From NCBI GenBank assembly GCA_964519245.1, contig CAZFLK010000140.1:1-15535 (forward strand): a DNA stretch of 15,535 nt, written 5' to 3'. Made by a program: the position numbers and the translations under genes. Within the stretch, counting starts at the first letter, position 1; the number at the start of each line of letters is the position of its first letter. The stretch comes from JAYPEY01 sp964519245 (GTDB lineage Bacteria > Verrucomicrobiota > Verrucomicrobiia > Limisphaerales > JAYPEY01). Below the pieces are notes generated by a model. That model ran no database searches. It worked only from the letters and a program-made list of their open reading frames with translations, and was not told where the DNA came from. This document shows positions 8,173 to 15,412 of the stretch, one piece after another.

Positions 8173-10044
8173 ATGCAAGCAACGACAACTGCAGACGAAA
8201 TAGCTGACGCTCACGCTCACGAGGAGCATCATCACGAACTCGGTTTCTGGCAGAAATACATCTTCTCCTGCGACCACAAGGTGATCGGCATCCAATACGG
8301 GATCACGTCGCTCCTGTTCCTGCTCTTCGGGTTCTTCCTGATGGCCTGCATGCGCTGGCAGATCGCCTATCCGGGCCAACCCATCCCCGTCGTCGGAGGC
8401 TTGCTGGAAGCCGTGCTCGGCGAGGTTTGCGCCGGCGGCGTCATGCAGCCCGAACTCTACAACTCGTTCGGCGCCATGCACGGAACGATCATGGTCTTCA
8501 TGGCCGTCGTGCCGCTGGTCTTCGCCGCATTTGGCAACTACGTCGTTCCCCTGATGATCGGCGCGCCGGACATGTGCTTTCCCCGCCTCAACATGGCGAG
8601 TTTCGACTTTTTCTTCCTGGGCTGCGTGCTGATGTTCACCAGCTTCTTCATCCCGGGCGGCGCCGCCCAGGCAGGCTGGACATCCTATTCCCCCCTGGCC
8701 ACATCCATCCCAACGGACGGCCAGACGCTCTGGCTGATTGCCATGGTCCTGCTGATCACCTCCTCCCTCCTGGGAGCCGTGAACTTCATCGCCACCATCA
8801 TCCAGCTCCGCGCCCCCGGCATGACCTGGATGCGGCTGCCCTTCTTCGTCTGGGCCCAATTCGTCACCGCCTTCCTGCTTCTGCTCGCCTTTCCTCCGCT
8901 CGAAACGGCCGGTCTCATGCAGTTGATGGACAAGGTGTTCGGAACAAGCTTCTTCCTGCCCTCCGGCCTGATCGTGGGAGGATCGCCCTCCGATGTGGCA
9001 GGCGGCGGCAGCCCGCTGCTCTGGCAGCACCTGTTCTGGTTCTTGGGCCACCCCGAAGTTTACGTCCTGATCCTGCCGGCTATCGGCATGGTATGTGAAA
9101 TCCTGGCCAACAACGCCCGCAAGCCCGTCTACGGCTACAAGACCATGGTCTACGCGGTCATGGTGCTCGGCTTCCTCTCCTTCATCGTCTGGGCCCACCA
9201 CATGTATCTCACCGGCATGGGCAACACCATCAGCGCCTTCTTCCAGACGACGACGATGATCATTTCGATCCCCTCCGTCATCCTGTTGACCTGTCTGTTC
9301 ATATCGCTCTGGGGCGGCTCCATCCGCTTCAATACCCCGATGATGTTTGCCCTGGCCTTTCTCCCCATGTTTGGCATCGGCGGACTCACCGGCCTGCCGC
9401 TCGGATTCGCTTACAGCGACATCCACCTCCATGACACTTATTACGTCATCGGGCACTTTCACTACGTGGTCGCCCCCGGAACGATTTTCGGCGTCTTCGC
9501 TGGAATCTATTACTGGTACCCCAAGGCCACCGGTCGTTTCATGAACGAATTTTGGGGCAGGGTCCACTTCTGGGGCTCCTTCCTCTTCATGAACGCGCTC
9601 TTCCAACCCATGTTCGCCCAAGGCATGGCCGGCATCCATCGCCGCATGTACGACGGCGGCGCCACCTACGCCGGTGTCGCCGACCCGGAAACCGGCATTG
9701 TCAGTGTCCCCCTCAAGTTCATCGAAATGAACAAGGGCATCACGGTCGCCGCCTTCATGCTCGGAATCGTCCAGATCCCGTTCATCCTGAACTTCTTCCT
9801 CAGCATGAAGACGGGCAAGAAAGTCACTTCGGACAACCCTTGGGACGCCACCACCTTGGAATGGCAGACGCCCACACCGCCGCCGCACGGCAACTTCGAC
9901 AAGGAAATCCGCGTCTATCGCGGCGCCTACGAATACAGTGTCCCTGGCGCCGACAAGGATTTCACGCCGCAGAACGAACCGCGCAACCCCGAGAACAAGG
10001 CGAAGACCGAAACCGGCGAAACCGCCGCGGCATCCGCCAAATAA
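8173..10044 (+). CDS. coxA: aa3-type cytochrome c oxidase subunit I, lacking the K-pathway lysine
   Basis: Catalytic subunit (also ctaD) that reduces O2 to water at heme a3-CuB. It has 623 residues and twelve expected helices. Ligands present are heme a His103 and His430, heme a3 His428, CuB His293, His342 and His343, and cross-link Tyr297 (GHPEVY, A1-type Glu295). D-pathway residues Asn122, Asp133 and Asn140 are kept. Compared gap-free with the Rhodobacter enzyme from recalled sequence, the K-pathway lysine (K362) is Leu371, T359 is Ser368 and S299 is Cys308. The N-terminus is His-rich (five His in residues 14-21), and a 12-residue glycine-rich insertion lies before the CuB region (about 266-279). 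The C-terminal tail is charged. ATG 8173 is preferred to an in-frame TTG at 8167. Heads a coxA-coxC-coxD run. Confidence 0.97.
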   Translation: MQATTTADEIADAHAHEEHHHELGFWQKYIFSCDHKVIGIQYGITSLLFLLFGFFLMACMRWQIAYPGQPIPVVGGLLEAVLGEVCAGGVMQPELYNSFGAMHGTIMVFMAVVPLVFAAFGNYVVPLMIGAPDMCFPRLNMASFDFFFLGCVLMFTSFFIPGGAAQAGWTSYSPLATSIPTDGQTLWLIAMVLLITSSLLGAVNFIATIIQLRAPGMTWMRLPFFVWAQFVTAFLLLLAFPPLETAGLMQLMDKVFGTSFFLPSGLIVGGSPSDVAGGGSPLLWQHLFWFLGHPEVYVLILPAIGMVCEILANNARKPVYGYKTMVYAVMVLGFLSFIVWAHHMYLTGMGNTISAFFQTTTMIISIPSVILLTCLFISLWGGSIRFNTPMMFALAFLPMFGIGGLTGLPLGFAYSDIHLHDTYYVIGHFHYVVAPGTIFGVFAGIYYWYPKATGRFMNEFWGRVHFWGSFLFMNALFQPMFAQGMAGIHRRMYDGGATYAGVADPETGIVSVPLKFIEMNKGITVAAFMLGIVQIPFILNFFLSMKTGKKVTSDNPWDATTLEWQTPTPPPHGNFDKEIRVYRGAYEYSVPGADKDFTPQNEPRNPENKAKTETGETAAASAK

Positions 10045-10100
10045 GAGCTCCCTCGTTCTGACGCCGCCACAATCCCAGCAAGTCACCGACCGACACATTC

Positions 10101-11000
10101 ATGGAAATCCCGTTCACGTCAAAACCGCGGCCCGACACCGGGCTTTATAACGCCAAGATCGGCATTTGGCTGTTTCTCGCCTCCGAGGTCATGCTCTTCG
10201 GCGCCCTGTTCTCCGCCTACATCATGCTGCGCATCGGCGCGCCAGAGGGAACCTGGCCCCTCCCGGGACAAATGCTCAAGACCGCCCCCGGAGCAATCAA
10301 CACCGCTGTGCTGATCCTCTCAAGTGTCACGGTCGTTCTCGCCTGGGCCTCCCTGAAGTTCAACAACTTCGCCCAGTACAAAAAAATCCAGGCCGTCACC
10401 ATCGCCTGCGCCTTTGTTTTCATGGGCATCAAGGCCTTCGAATATCACGACAAGCTCACCCACTACTCCATCGTCAAGACCGACGGCTCGGTCTGGGACG
10501 GGCATCTGGTTTCCAAGGATGAGCAATCCGTCACGATCAATATCCATGCCCACGAGGAGGATCATGACCATGACCACGACGCCCATGCTCACGATGACCA
10601 TGACCACGAGGCTCATGGCAAGGAAAAGGCAGCCGACAACTACGTGAACATCAACGCCTATCTCGGGATCAATGCCGGCGCCGATCTGAAATACAACGTT
10701 GATGAACACGGCCACCACGTGGAGGGCGATGTGACGATCCCGCGCTCCGAGATCGCCAAGATCACCAATTACGGCCCCCAGCACAGCACTTACCTGGCCA
10801 TCTACTTCACCCTCACCGGTCTGCACGCACTGCACGTCTGCGGCGGCGCCTTCGTCATCTTCATGATCTGGGGACCGCTTTCGAAGATGTGGGAGACGGA
10901 TCCCGAGCGCTACATCAACCGCGTCGAGGTTTCCGGGCTCTTCTGGCATTTCGTCGACCTGGTCTGGATCTTCCTCTTCCCGCTCCTTTACCTGCTCTGA
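10101..11000 (+). CDS. coxC: Cytochrome c oxidase subunit III with a His/Asp-rich loop insertion
   Basis: Membrane subunit (also ctaE) that stabilises subunit I and its proton uptake. It has 299 residues and about five helices (22-44, 66-86, 97-113, 229-258, 278-299), the short form lacking two N-terminal helices. Family marks are IWLFLASEVMLFGALFSAY with Glu29, the KAFEYHDKLTH segment (111-121), TGLHALHVCGG (239-249) and the C-terminal FWHFVDLVWIFLFPLLYLL (281-299). Between helices 3 and 4 lies an unusual insertion (about 122-226). Its core has ten His within residues 149-172, alternating with Asp, Glu and Ala, followed by a more ordered stretch with a further HGHH (203-206). The loop may bind Cu, Zn or Ni; that is inference. 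Starts 56 bp after coxA with no Shine-Dalgarno sequence. Confidence 0.95.
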   Translation: MEIPFTSKPRPDTGLYNAKIGIWLFLASEVMLFGALFSAYIMLRIGAPEGTWPLPGQMLKTAPGAINTAVLILSSVTVVLAWASLKFNNFAQYKKIQAVTIACAFVFMGIKAFEYHDKLTHYSIVKTDGSVWDGHLVSKDEQSVTINIHAHEEDHDHDHDAHAHDDHDHEAHGKEKAADNYVNINAYLGINAGADLKYNVDEHGHHVEGDVTIPRSEIAKITNYGPQHSTYLAIYFTLTGLHALHVCGGAFVIFMIWGPLSKMWETDPERYINRVEVSGLFWHFVDLVWIFLFPLLYLL

Positions 11001-11025
11001 CCCCGAATCATATCCCCTGATCATC

Positions 11026-11382
11026 ATGGCATCGGACCACTCAACTCCCCCGAAAAACTTTTGGGAATTCGTCTTCAAGTACGAGCGCAACTACGCGATC
11101 GTCTTCGGAACGCTCCTCGTCTTCACCGTCATCACGGTCGCCATCTCCTTCGTCGATCTGGAGCATTTTTTCCATGGGGCCAACATGACGGTCGGACTCA
11201 TCATCGCTACCTTCAAGGCGACACTGGTGCTGCTGTTCTTCATGCACCTCATCTCGGAGAAGCAATTGATCTACCTCGTCATGGGGTTCACCTTCTTTTT
11301 CTTCGTCGGACTGATGGGACTCACCATCTGGGCGATGCTGGACTACCCGCTCCTGACCCTGGACTTCCACAAGACATCCTGA
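11026..11382 (+). CDS. coxD: Cytochrome c oxidase subunit IV (bacterial caa3-type family)
   Basis: Small accessory membrane subunit (also ctaF) of the oxidase. It has 118 residues and three helices (about 22-43, 53-74 and 81-104). The motif FKATLVLLFFMHLISEKQ (63-80), with a lysine inside the membrane and a following His, is typical of the family. It starts 25 bp after coxC. Its TGA shares one base with the ATG of the next gene (TGATG at 11380-11384), so translational coupling is likely. Confidence 0.88.
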   Translation: MASDHSTPPKNFWEFVFKYERNYAIVFGTLLVFTVITVAISFVDLEHFFHGANMTVGLIIATFKATLVLLFFMHLISEKQLIYLVMGFTFFFFVGLMGLTIWAMLDYPLLTLDFHKTS

Positions 11383-11588
11383 TGTCCCTCAAGGCTTTCC
11401 ATATCATCTTTATTATCGTCGCGACGCTCTTTTGCTTCGGGACAGGAGTGTTCTGTCTCAAGTCGAACGCCTCCAAACCGGATGCGACCATGTTGTGGCT
11501 GGGCGTTGCCCTCAATATCGGGGGCGTCGTTCTGCTGGCCTACGGAAAATATTTCCTGAAGAAACTCAAGCAAATCAGCTACCTGTGA
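11382..11588 (+). CDS. Small two-helix membrane protein of the oxidase cluster, function unknown
   Basis: Encodes 68 residues with two hydrophobic segments (about 6-26 and 37-56) and a basic C-terminus (KYFLKKLKQ, 57-64), which by the positive-inside tendency suggests that both ends face the cytoplasm. Two cysteines (18 and 25) lie in the first helix. The start overlaps the coxD stop by one base and its own stop overlaps the next GTG start by four bases, which strongly supports a real, coupled gene. I do not recognise a named family. It could be an extra oxidase subunit or assembly factor. Confidence 0.75.
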   Translation: MSLKAFHIIFIIVATLFCFGTGVFCLKSNASKPDATMLWLGVALNIGGVVLLAYGKYFLKKLKQISYL

Positions 11589-11848
11589 AAACGCTGTCCC
11601 TGAAAACGCTGATCCTGGCCTTCGCCGCCTTCCTGCTGGTCGGGCTGCCCGCCACCGCCGACGCCTGCACGGTCTGCTTTGGCGACCCCGACTCCGACAC
11701 CGTCAAGGGAGCCGCCTGGGCCATCATCTTCCTCGGAGCCGTTGTCATGTCCGTCATGGGCTGCGTCGGCGGATTCTTCGTCTATATCGCCCGGCGTTCC
11801 GCTTCCGGCGGCAATGATCCTGCGGGTCTGACCAACGCCGACAACTGA
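11585..11848 (+). CDS. Small exported or anchored CxxC membrane protein of the oxidase cluster, function unknown
   Basis: Starts with GTG at 11585, overlapping the previous stop as GTGA, and encodes 87 residues. A signal-like N-terminus (about 1-27, ending ATADA) is followed by CTVCFGDPDSD (28-38) with a CxxC pair, then one membrane helix (about 44-67), a basic ARR stop and a short polar tail. The pair would sit on the periplasmic side, which suits copper handling or thiol chemistry for CuA assembly; this is inference. The GTG is chosen for the overlap and signal peptide; the reading frame is open further upstream inside the previous gene. An 11-bp direct repeat (11586-11596 and 11601-11611) lies over the start. 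Confidence 0.75.
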   Translation: MKTLSLKTLILAFAAFLLVGLPATADACTVCFGDPDSDTVKGAAWAIIFLGAVVMSVMGCVGGFFVYIARRSASGGNDPAGLTNADN

Positions 11849-11883
11849 TTTCTGACCGTTAAACATCCCTCCAATCCAAGCCA

Positions 11884-12696
11884 ATGCGCGACTTTCTGAT
11901 AGAAACCATGGGGCTGCCTATTGTGGCCTCGGAACAGGGAAAACAAGTCGACTACTTCCTGGTCTACATTCACTGGTTGATGTTGATCCTCTTCATCGGC
12001 TGGGGCGGCTATTTCATTGTGACGCTGATCAAGTTCCGCGCCAGCAAAAATCCCAAGGCGAACTACCACGGAGTCCAGAATCACGCCTCCACCTGGCTGG
12101 AGCTTGCCGTCGCCGCAATCGAGGTCGTCCTGCTGATTGGTTTCGCGATCCCGCTCTGGGCCAAGGTCGTGGAGAAAGGCGTCCCCGACGAGAATGATCC
12201 GGACGTCACCGTGATCCGTGTTACCGCGGAGCAGTTTCTCTGGAATTCCCGCTATGCGGGCCAGGATGGAGTCTTTGGCAAACGGGACTACAAGTTGGTC
12301 AGCCAAGACAACAAATTCGGTTACGACCCGGCGGATGCTCATGGGCGCGACGACATTGTGCCTCCACAGAACGTCGTCCACGCGCCGCTGGGTAAACCGG
12401 TGATCATCCATCTTACCTCCCTGGACGTCATTCACGGCTTCGCCCTGCACTCCATGCGCGTCCAACAGGACTGCATCCCGGGACTCAGCGTTCCCGTGCA
12501 CTTTGTCGCCAAGGAAACCGGCACCTTTGCCATCACCTGCGCTCAGCTCTGCGGCAGCGGACATTACCGAATGCGCGCCAACCTGACGGTCGATACCGAG
12601 GAGGATTTCAACAATTGGATCCTCGAGAACACGCCGATCATCGAGGACACGCCGGCCGCAGGCGGCGCCGCCCCGGCGGCCGACGCTTTCGAATAG
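11884..12696 (+). CDS. coxB: Cytochrome c oxidase subunit II with CuA site
   Basis: Receives electrons at the binuclear CuA centre (also ctaC) and passes them to heme a. It has 270 residues, two membrane helices (about 25-48 and 72-95) and a periplasmic cupredoxin domain (about 105-245). All CuA ligands are present: His184 (DVIHGF), Cys219, Cys223, His227 and Met230 in CAQLCGSGHYRM. Position 221 is Gln where Glu is usual; only its backbone carbonyl is a ligand. In helix 2 the customary LEVxWTxIP is WLELAVAAIE (71-80); Glu73 may match the K-pathway entrance Glu. The tail is Ala/Pro-rich with no fused cytochrome c domain, so a separate donor is needed. No N-terminal signal sequence or lipobox was seen. 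It lies downstream of coxA/C/D, contrary to the usual order. Confidence 0.96.
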   Translation: MRDFLIETMGLPIVASEQGKQVDYFLVYIHWLMLILFIGWGGYFIVTLIKFRASKNPKANYHGVQNHASTWLELAVAAIEVVLLIGFAIPLWAKVVEKGVPDENDPDVTVIRVTAEQFLWNSRYAGQDGVFGKRDYKLVSQDNKFGYDPADAHGRDDIVPPQNVVHAPLGKPVIIHLTSLDVIHGFALHSMRVQQDCIPGLSVPVHFVAKETGTFAITCAQLCGSGHYRMRANLTVDTEEDFNNWILENTPIIEDTPAAGGAAPAADAFE

Positions 12697-12741
12697 GGCG
12701 GATGTTCGCGCAGGACTTCGGCGCCTTTCCGACACGCCTGC

Positions 12742-13434
12742 ATGGCTGAAATCTCCAAACCTGCCCAATTCATTGTCTGGGGGGGCTTGGCCGCGCTGAT
12801 CGCCGTCATCGCTGCGGCCTACGTCCGAACCGAACTCCTGCGCCCGCCCGCGCCCATCGAGTTCATTGCCCCGGAGGGCCCCCGGCTCGATTCACCGGAC
12901 AGTTCGGGGCTTCCTGTTCTTTCGGCCATCTCGAATTTCACCCTGACGAACCAGTTCGGCGAGGTCGTTTCGCGCACCGACCTGGATGGCTCCCCTTGGG
13001 TGGCCGACGTCATTTTCACCCGCTGTCCTTCGATTTGTCCGCAGATGTCGTTCCAGATGTCCCGGATTCAGCAGGCGCTGGGGAGCAAGAGCCCAACCCG
13101 CCTGATCTCCATCACAACGGATCCGCAATTCGATACCCCCGACATTCTCAAGAATTACGGCAGCCGTTTTGCCGCAGTCCCCGGAACGTGGCATTTTCTA
13201 ACTGGGCCCCAGGCTGCCATCAACGCCCTCATCCACCAGGACCTGAAGTTGATAGCCATGGAGAAAGAAGAGGCCGAGCGCGAATCCGCCAACGATCTCT
13301 ATAATCACAGCGTGCTGTTTGCCATCGTGGACAAACAGGGTAAACTTAGACGGGTCGTTCATGCGAATGACACCAATTTCAACGTGATTGACGAAATCAT
13401 CGCCACTGTTTCCGCACTCAACGCTGCCGACTGA
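12742..13434 (+). CDS. SCO1/SenC-type copper chaperone for the CuA site
   Basis: Membrane-anchored thioredoxin-fold protein that delivers copper to, or reduces, the CuA cysteines of CoxB. It has 230 residues with an N-terminal anchor (about 9-28) and a periplasmic domain (about 60-228). The copper-binding set is complete: Cys95 and Cys99 in TRCPSICPQM, and His189 in YNHSVLFAIVD. TTDPQFDTP (125-133) is the usual following motif. It sits 45 bp after coxB and 5 bp before the DUF420 gene, fitting a role in oxidase assembly. The start at 12742 gives a normal anchor. Confidence 0.95.
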   Translation: MAEISKPAQFIVWGGLAALIAVIAAAYVRTELLRPPAPIEFIAPEGPRLDSPDSSGLPVLSAISNFTLTNQFGEVVSRTDLDGSPWVADVIFTRCPSICPQMSFQMSRIQQALGSKSPTRLISITTDPQFDTPDILKNYGSRFAAVPGTWHFLTGPQAAINALIHQDLKLIAMEKEEAERESANDLYNHSVLFAIVDKQGKLRRVVHANDTNFNVIDEIIATVSALNAAD

Positions 13435-13439
13435 CATTC

Positions 13440-13874
13440 ATGAGCCTCCACGACCTTCCGGCCATCAATGCCACCCTCAATGGACTAAGCGCTATTCTGC
13501 TCACGCTGGGCTTCATCAACATCAAGCGCGGCAACCAGACAGCGCACCGAAATTGCATGATCGCGGCCGTGCTCGTCTCGGCTGTGTTTCTGGCCTGCTA
13601 CCTCACCTACCATGCCCAGGTCGGCCACACGTCCTTTCGAGACCCAGAATGGTTTCGTCCCATCTATCTCGCCATCCTGATTCCCCACGTCCTGCTGGCC
13701 GGACTTATCGTGCCCATGATACTCGCCGCCATCTGGTTCGCCTTTCGGGGAAACTTCCAGAAACATCGCCGAATTGCCCGATGGACCTGGCCGCTCTGGA
13801 TGTTCGTTTCCGTCACCGGCGTCGTCATATACCTGCTGCTTTACCAAATATTCCCCCAAGGGCAACTACCGTAA
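13440..13874 (+). CDS. DUF420 family membrane protein, probable oxidase biogenesis factor
   Basis: Encodes 144 residues with four expected membrane helices. Family marks are LPAINATLNGLSAILLTLG near the N-terminus, the INIKRGNQTAHRNCM loop, the SAVFLACYLTYHAQVGH helix end, and the KHRRIARWTWPLWMFVSVTGVVIYLLL C-terminal region. Several His are placed at membrane boundaries. DUF420 members (YozB/CtaM type) occur with heme-copper oxidase genes, and a Staphylococcus member has been linked to oxidase maturation; that role is carried over here by context. The start is only 5 bp after the SCO stop, so the two are surely co-transcribed. It is the last gene of the respiratory cluster; no terminator was found in the 137 bp that follow. 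Confidence 0.88.
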   Translation: MSLHDLPAINATLNGLSAILLTLGFINIKRGNQTAHRNCMIAAVLVSAVFLACYLTYHAQVGHTSFRDPEWFRPIYLAILIPHVLLAGLIVPMILAAIWFAFRGNFQKHRRIARWTWPLWMFVSVTGVVIYLLLYQIFPQGQLP

Positions 13875-14011
13875 CGCATTGCTAATGAATACGTTGCAAA
13901 CACAACTGCCCCTTTCTTGTCCAAAAAGCCTTTTTTGATCCGTTCCTATCTGGTAGCCTCACGGCCCTTTCGCGCAACACCTCGCGACCTCGAAAGGACT
14001 GAGAATTCGTT

Positions 14012-15388
14012 ATGGGAACACAGGCAAGCAAAATCAAATCCAACGCGGCGCCCAAGTATCGCCCGATCACCCTCCAGAACCTCCGTGATCTCCCCCAGGC
14101 CTCGAAACTGACTTCGGAGCAATTGTTCGACATTCAGGTCGTCGGCAGTGTCCTGCCCTTCCGCTCCAACAACTATGTGGCTGACCACATGATCGACTGG
14201 GATGACGTCGACAACGATCCTTTCTTTACGCTCAACTTTTGCCAGAGAGAGATGCTCAAGCCGCGGCATTACAACGCCATGGCGGATCTGATCCGGAGCG
14301 ACGCCCCCAAGAAGAAGATCAATGAACTGGCCAACAAGATCCGGATGGAGCTCAATCCGCACCCGGCCGGTCAGCAGGAGCACAATCTCCCTGAACTCAA
14401 TGGCGAGAAGCTTACCGGCATGCAGCACAAATACCGCGAGACCGTGCTGTTCTTCCCCAGCCAGGGACAGACCTGTCACGCCTACTGCAGCTATTGTTTC
14501 CGTTGGGCGCAGTTTGTCGGCATCGAAGGGCTGAAGTTCGCCATGAAGGAAGCCGAACTTCTCGTGGACTATGTTCGCCAACACGAGGAGGTTTCCGATA
14601 TCCTCTTCACCGGCGGCGACCCCATGATCATGAAGACCCGGGCCTTCGCCTCCTATGTCGAGCCATTGCTTGATGCCAACCTGGAACATCTCCGCACCAT
14701 CCGCATCGGCACCAAGGCGCTCGGATATTGGCCCCATCGCTTCACAACGGACGACGACGCCGATGACATGATCCGCCTCTTCGAGAAGATCGTGCAGTCC
14801 GGCAAGCACCTCGCAGTGATGGCGCACTTCAACCACAAGCGCGAGCTCGAAACACCCGCCGTTCAGGAGGCCATTCGTCGCATTCGGGCCACCGGAGCCC
14901 AGGTTCGCACCCAATGTCCGATTCTTGCCCACATCAATGACGACGCCCGGGTCTGGTCGGATATGTGGCGGGAGCAAGTCAAGCAGGGCTGCATCCCCTA
15001 CTACATGTTCCAGGTTCGCGACACGGGCGCGCAACACTTCTTCGGCATTTCCCTCGAGCGCGCCTGGCAGATCTTCCGGAATGCCTACAAGAACGTCAGC
15101 GGCATTGCACGCACGGTCCGTGGTCCATCCATGTCGGCCGCTCCCGGCAAGGTCGAAATGCTCGGCGTCAACACCATCGCCGGCCAGAAGGTCATGACCC
15201 TGCGCTTCCTGCAGGCGCGCAACCCAGACCACGTTGGCCAACCTTTCTTCGCGCGCTACGACCCCGACGCGGTTTGGCTCGATGACCTGGTGCCCGCCTT
15301 CGGCGAAGAGGATTTCTTCTATGAGCAGAACACCAATCGCGCAGCCCAGCGCATCGCTGATGTCCAAGTGACCGAGAAGCTCAACTGA
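14012..15388 (+). CDS. KamA-family radical SAM / PLP aminomutase-like protein, substrate unknown
   Basis: Related to lysine 2,3-aminomutase. It has 458 residues, somewhat longer than typical LAM. The 4Fe-4S cluster motif CxxxCxxC is Cys155, Cys159, Cys162 (CHAYCSYC), then FRWAQFVG where LAM has Arg-rich sequence. FTGGDP (199-204) is the SAM-binding GGDP motif, and HFNHKRE (272-278) matches the LAM HFNH segment. Lys380 in APGK is the likely PLP lysine. The LAM substrate-acid region QCDLS...HF reads QVRDTGAQHF (334-343), one residue shorter with the Asp shifted to 337, so lysine specificity is uncertain. No beta-lysine acetyltransferase is nearby. An AAAGGA-like sequence lies 13 bases before the ATG. 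A strong terminator follows. It is probably a separate unit from the oxidase cluster. Confidence 0.9.
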   Translation: MGTQASKIKSNAAPKYRPITLQNLRDLPQASKLTSEQLFDIQVVGSVLPFRSNNYVADHMIDWDDVDNDPFFTLNFCQREMLKPRHYNAMADLIRSDAPKKKINELANKIRMELNPHPAGQQEHNLPELNGEKLTGMQHKYRETVLFFPSQGQTCHAYCSYCFRWAQFVGIEGLKFAMKEAELLVDYVRQHEEVSDILFTGGDPMIMKTRAFASYVEPLLDANLEHLRTIRIGTKALGYWPHRFTTDDDADDMIRLFEKIVQSGKHLAVMAHFNHKRELETPAVQEAIRRIRATGAQVRTQCPILAHINDDARVWSDMWREQVKQGCIPYYMFQVRDTGAQHFFGISLERAWQIFRNAYKNVSGIARTVRGPSMSAAPGKVEMLGVNTIAGQKVMTLRFLQARNPDHVGQPFFARYDPDAVWLDDLVPAFGEEDFFYEQNTNRAAQRIADVQVTEKLN

Positions 15389-15412
15389 ATCCTCCCTCCT
15401 TCTCCCTCTTGC

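Noticed and set aside
9136..9144. Lys323 of CoxA (YGYKTM) as a replacement for the missing K-pathway lysine
   Set aside because: It aligns to the helix VI-VII boundary at the membrane surface, too far from Tyr297 to replace K362, though it could lie near the pathway entrance.
8071..10098. Long minus-strand open frame (675 codons) opposite coxA
   Set aside because: Its product is a low-complexity Asp/Glu/Gly/His-rich sequence mirroring coxA codon use; coxA is a certain gene and antisense open frames are common in GC-rich DNA.
10555..10620. CATGACCATGACCACG-like DNA repeat in coxC
   Set aside because: It is in frame and explained by the alternating His/Asp codons of the protein loop, not a separate repeat element.
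13923..13937. AAAAAGCCTTTTTT as a bidirectional terminator after the DUF420 gene
   Set aside because: Only A/T pairing with almost no GC stem; unlikely to terminate.
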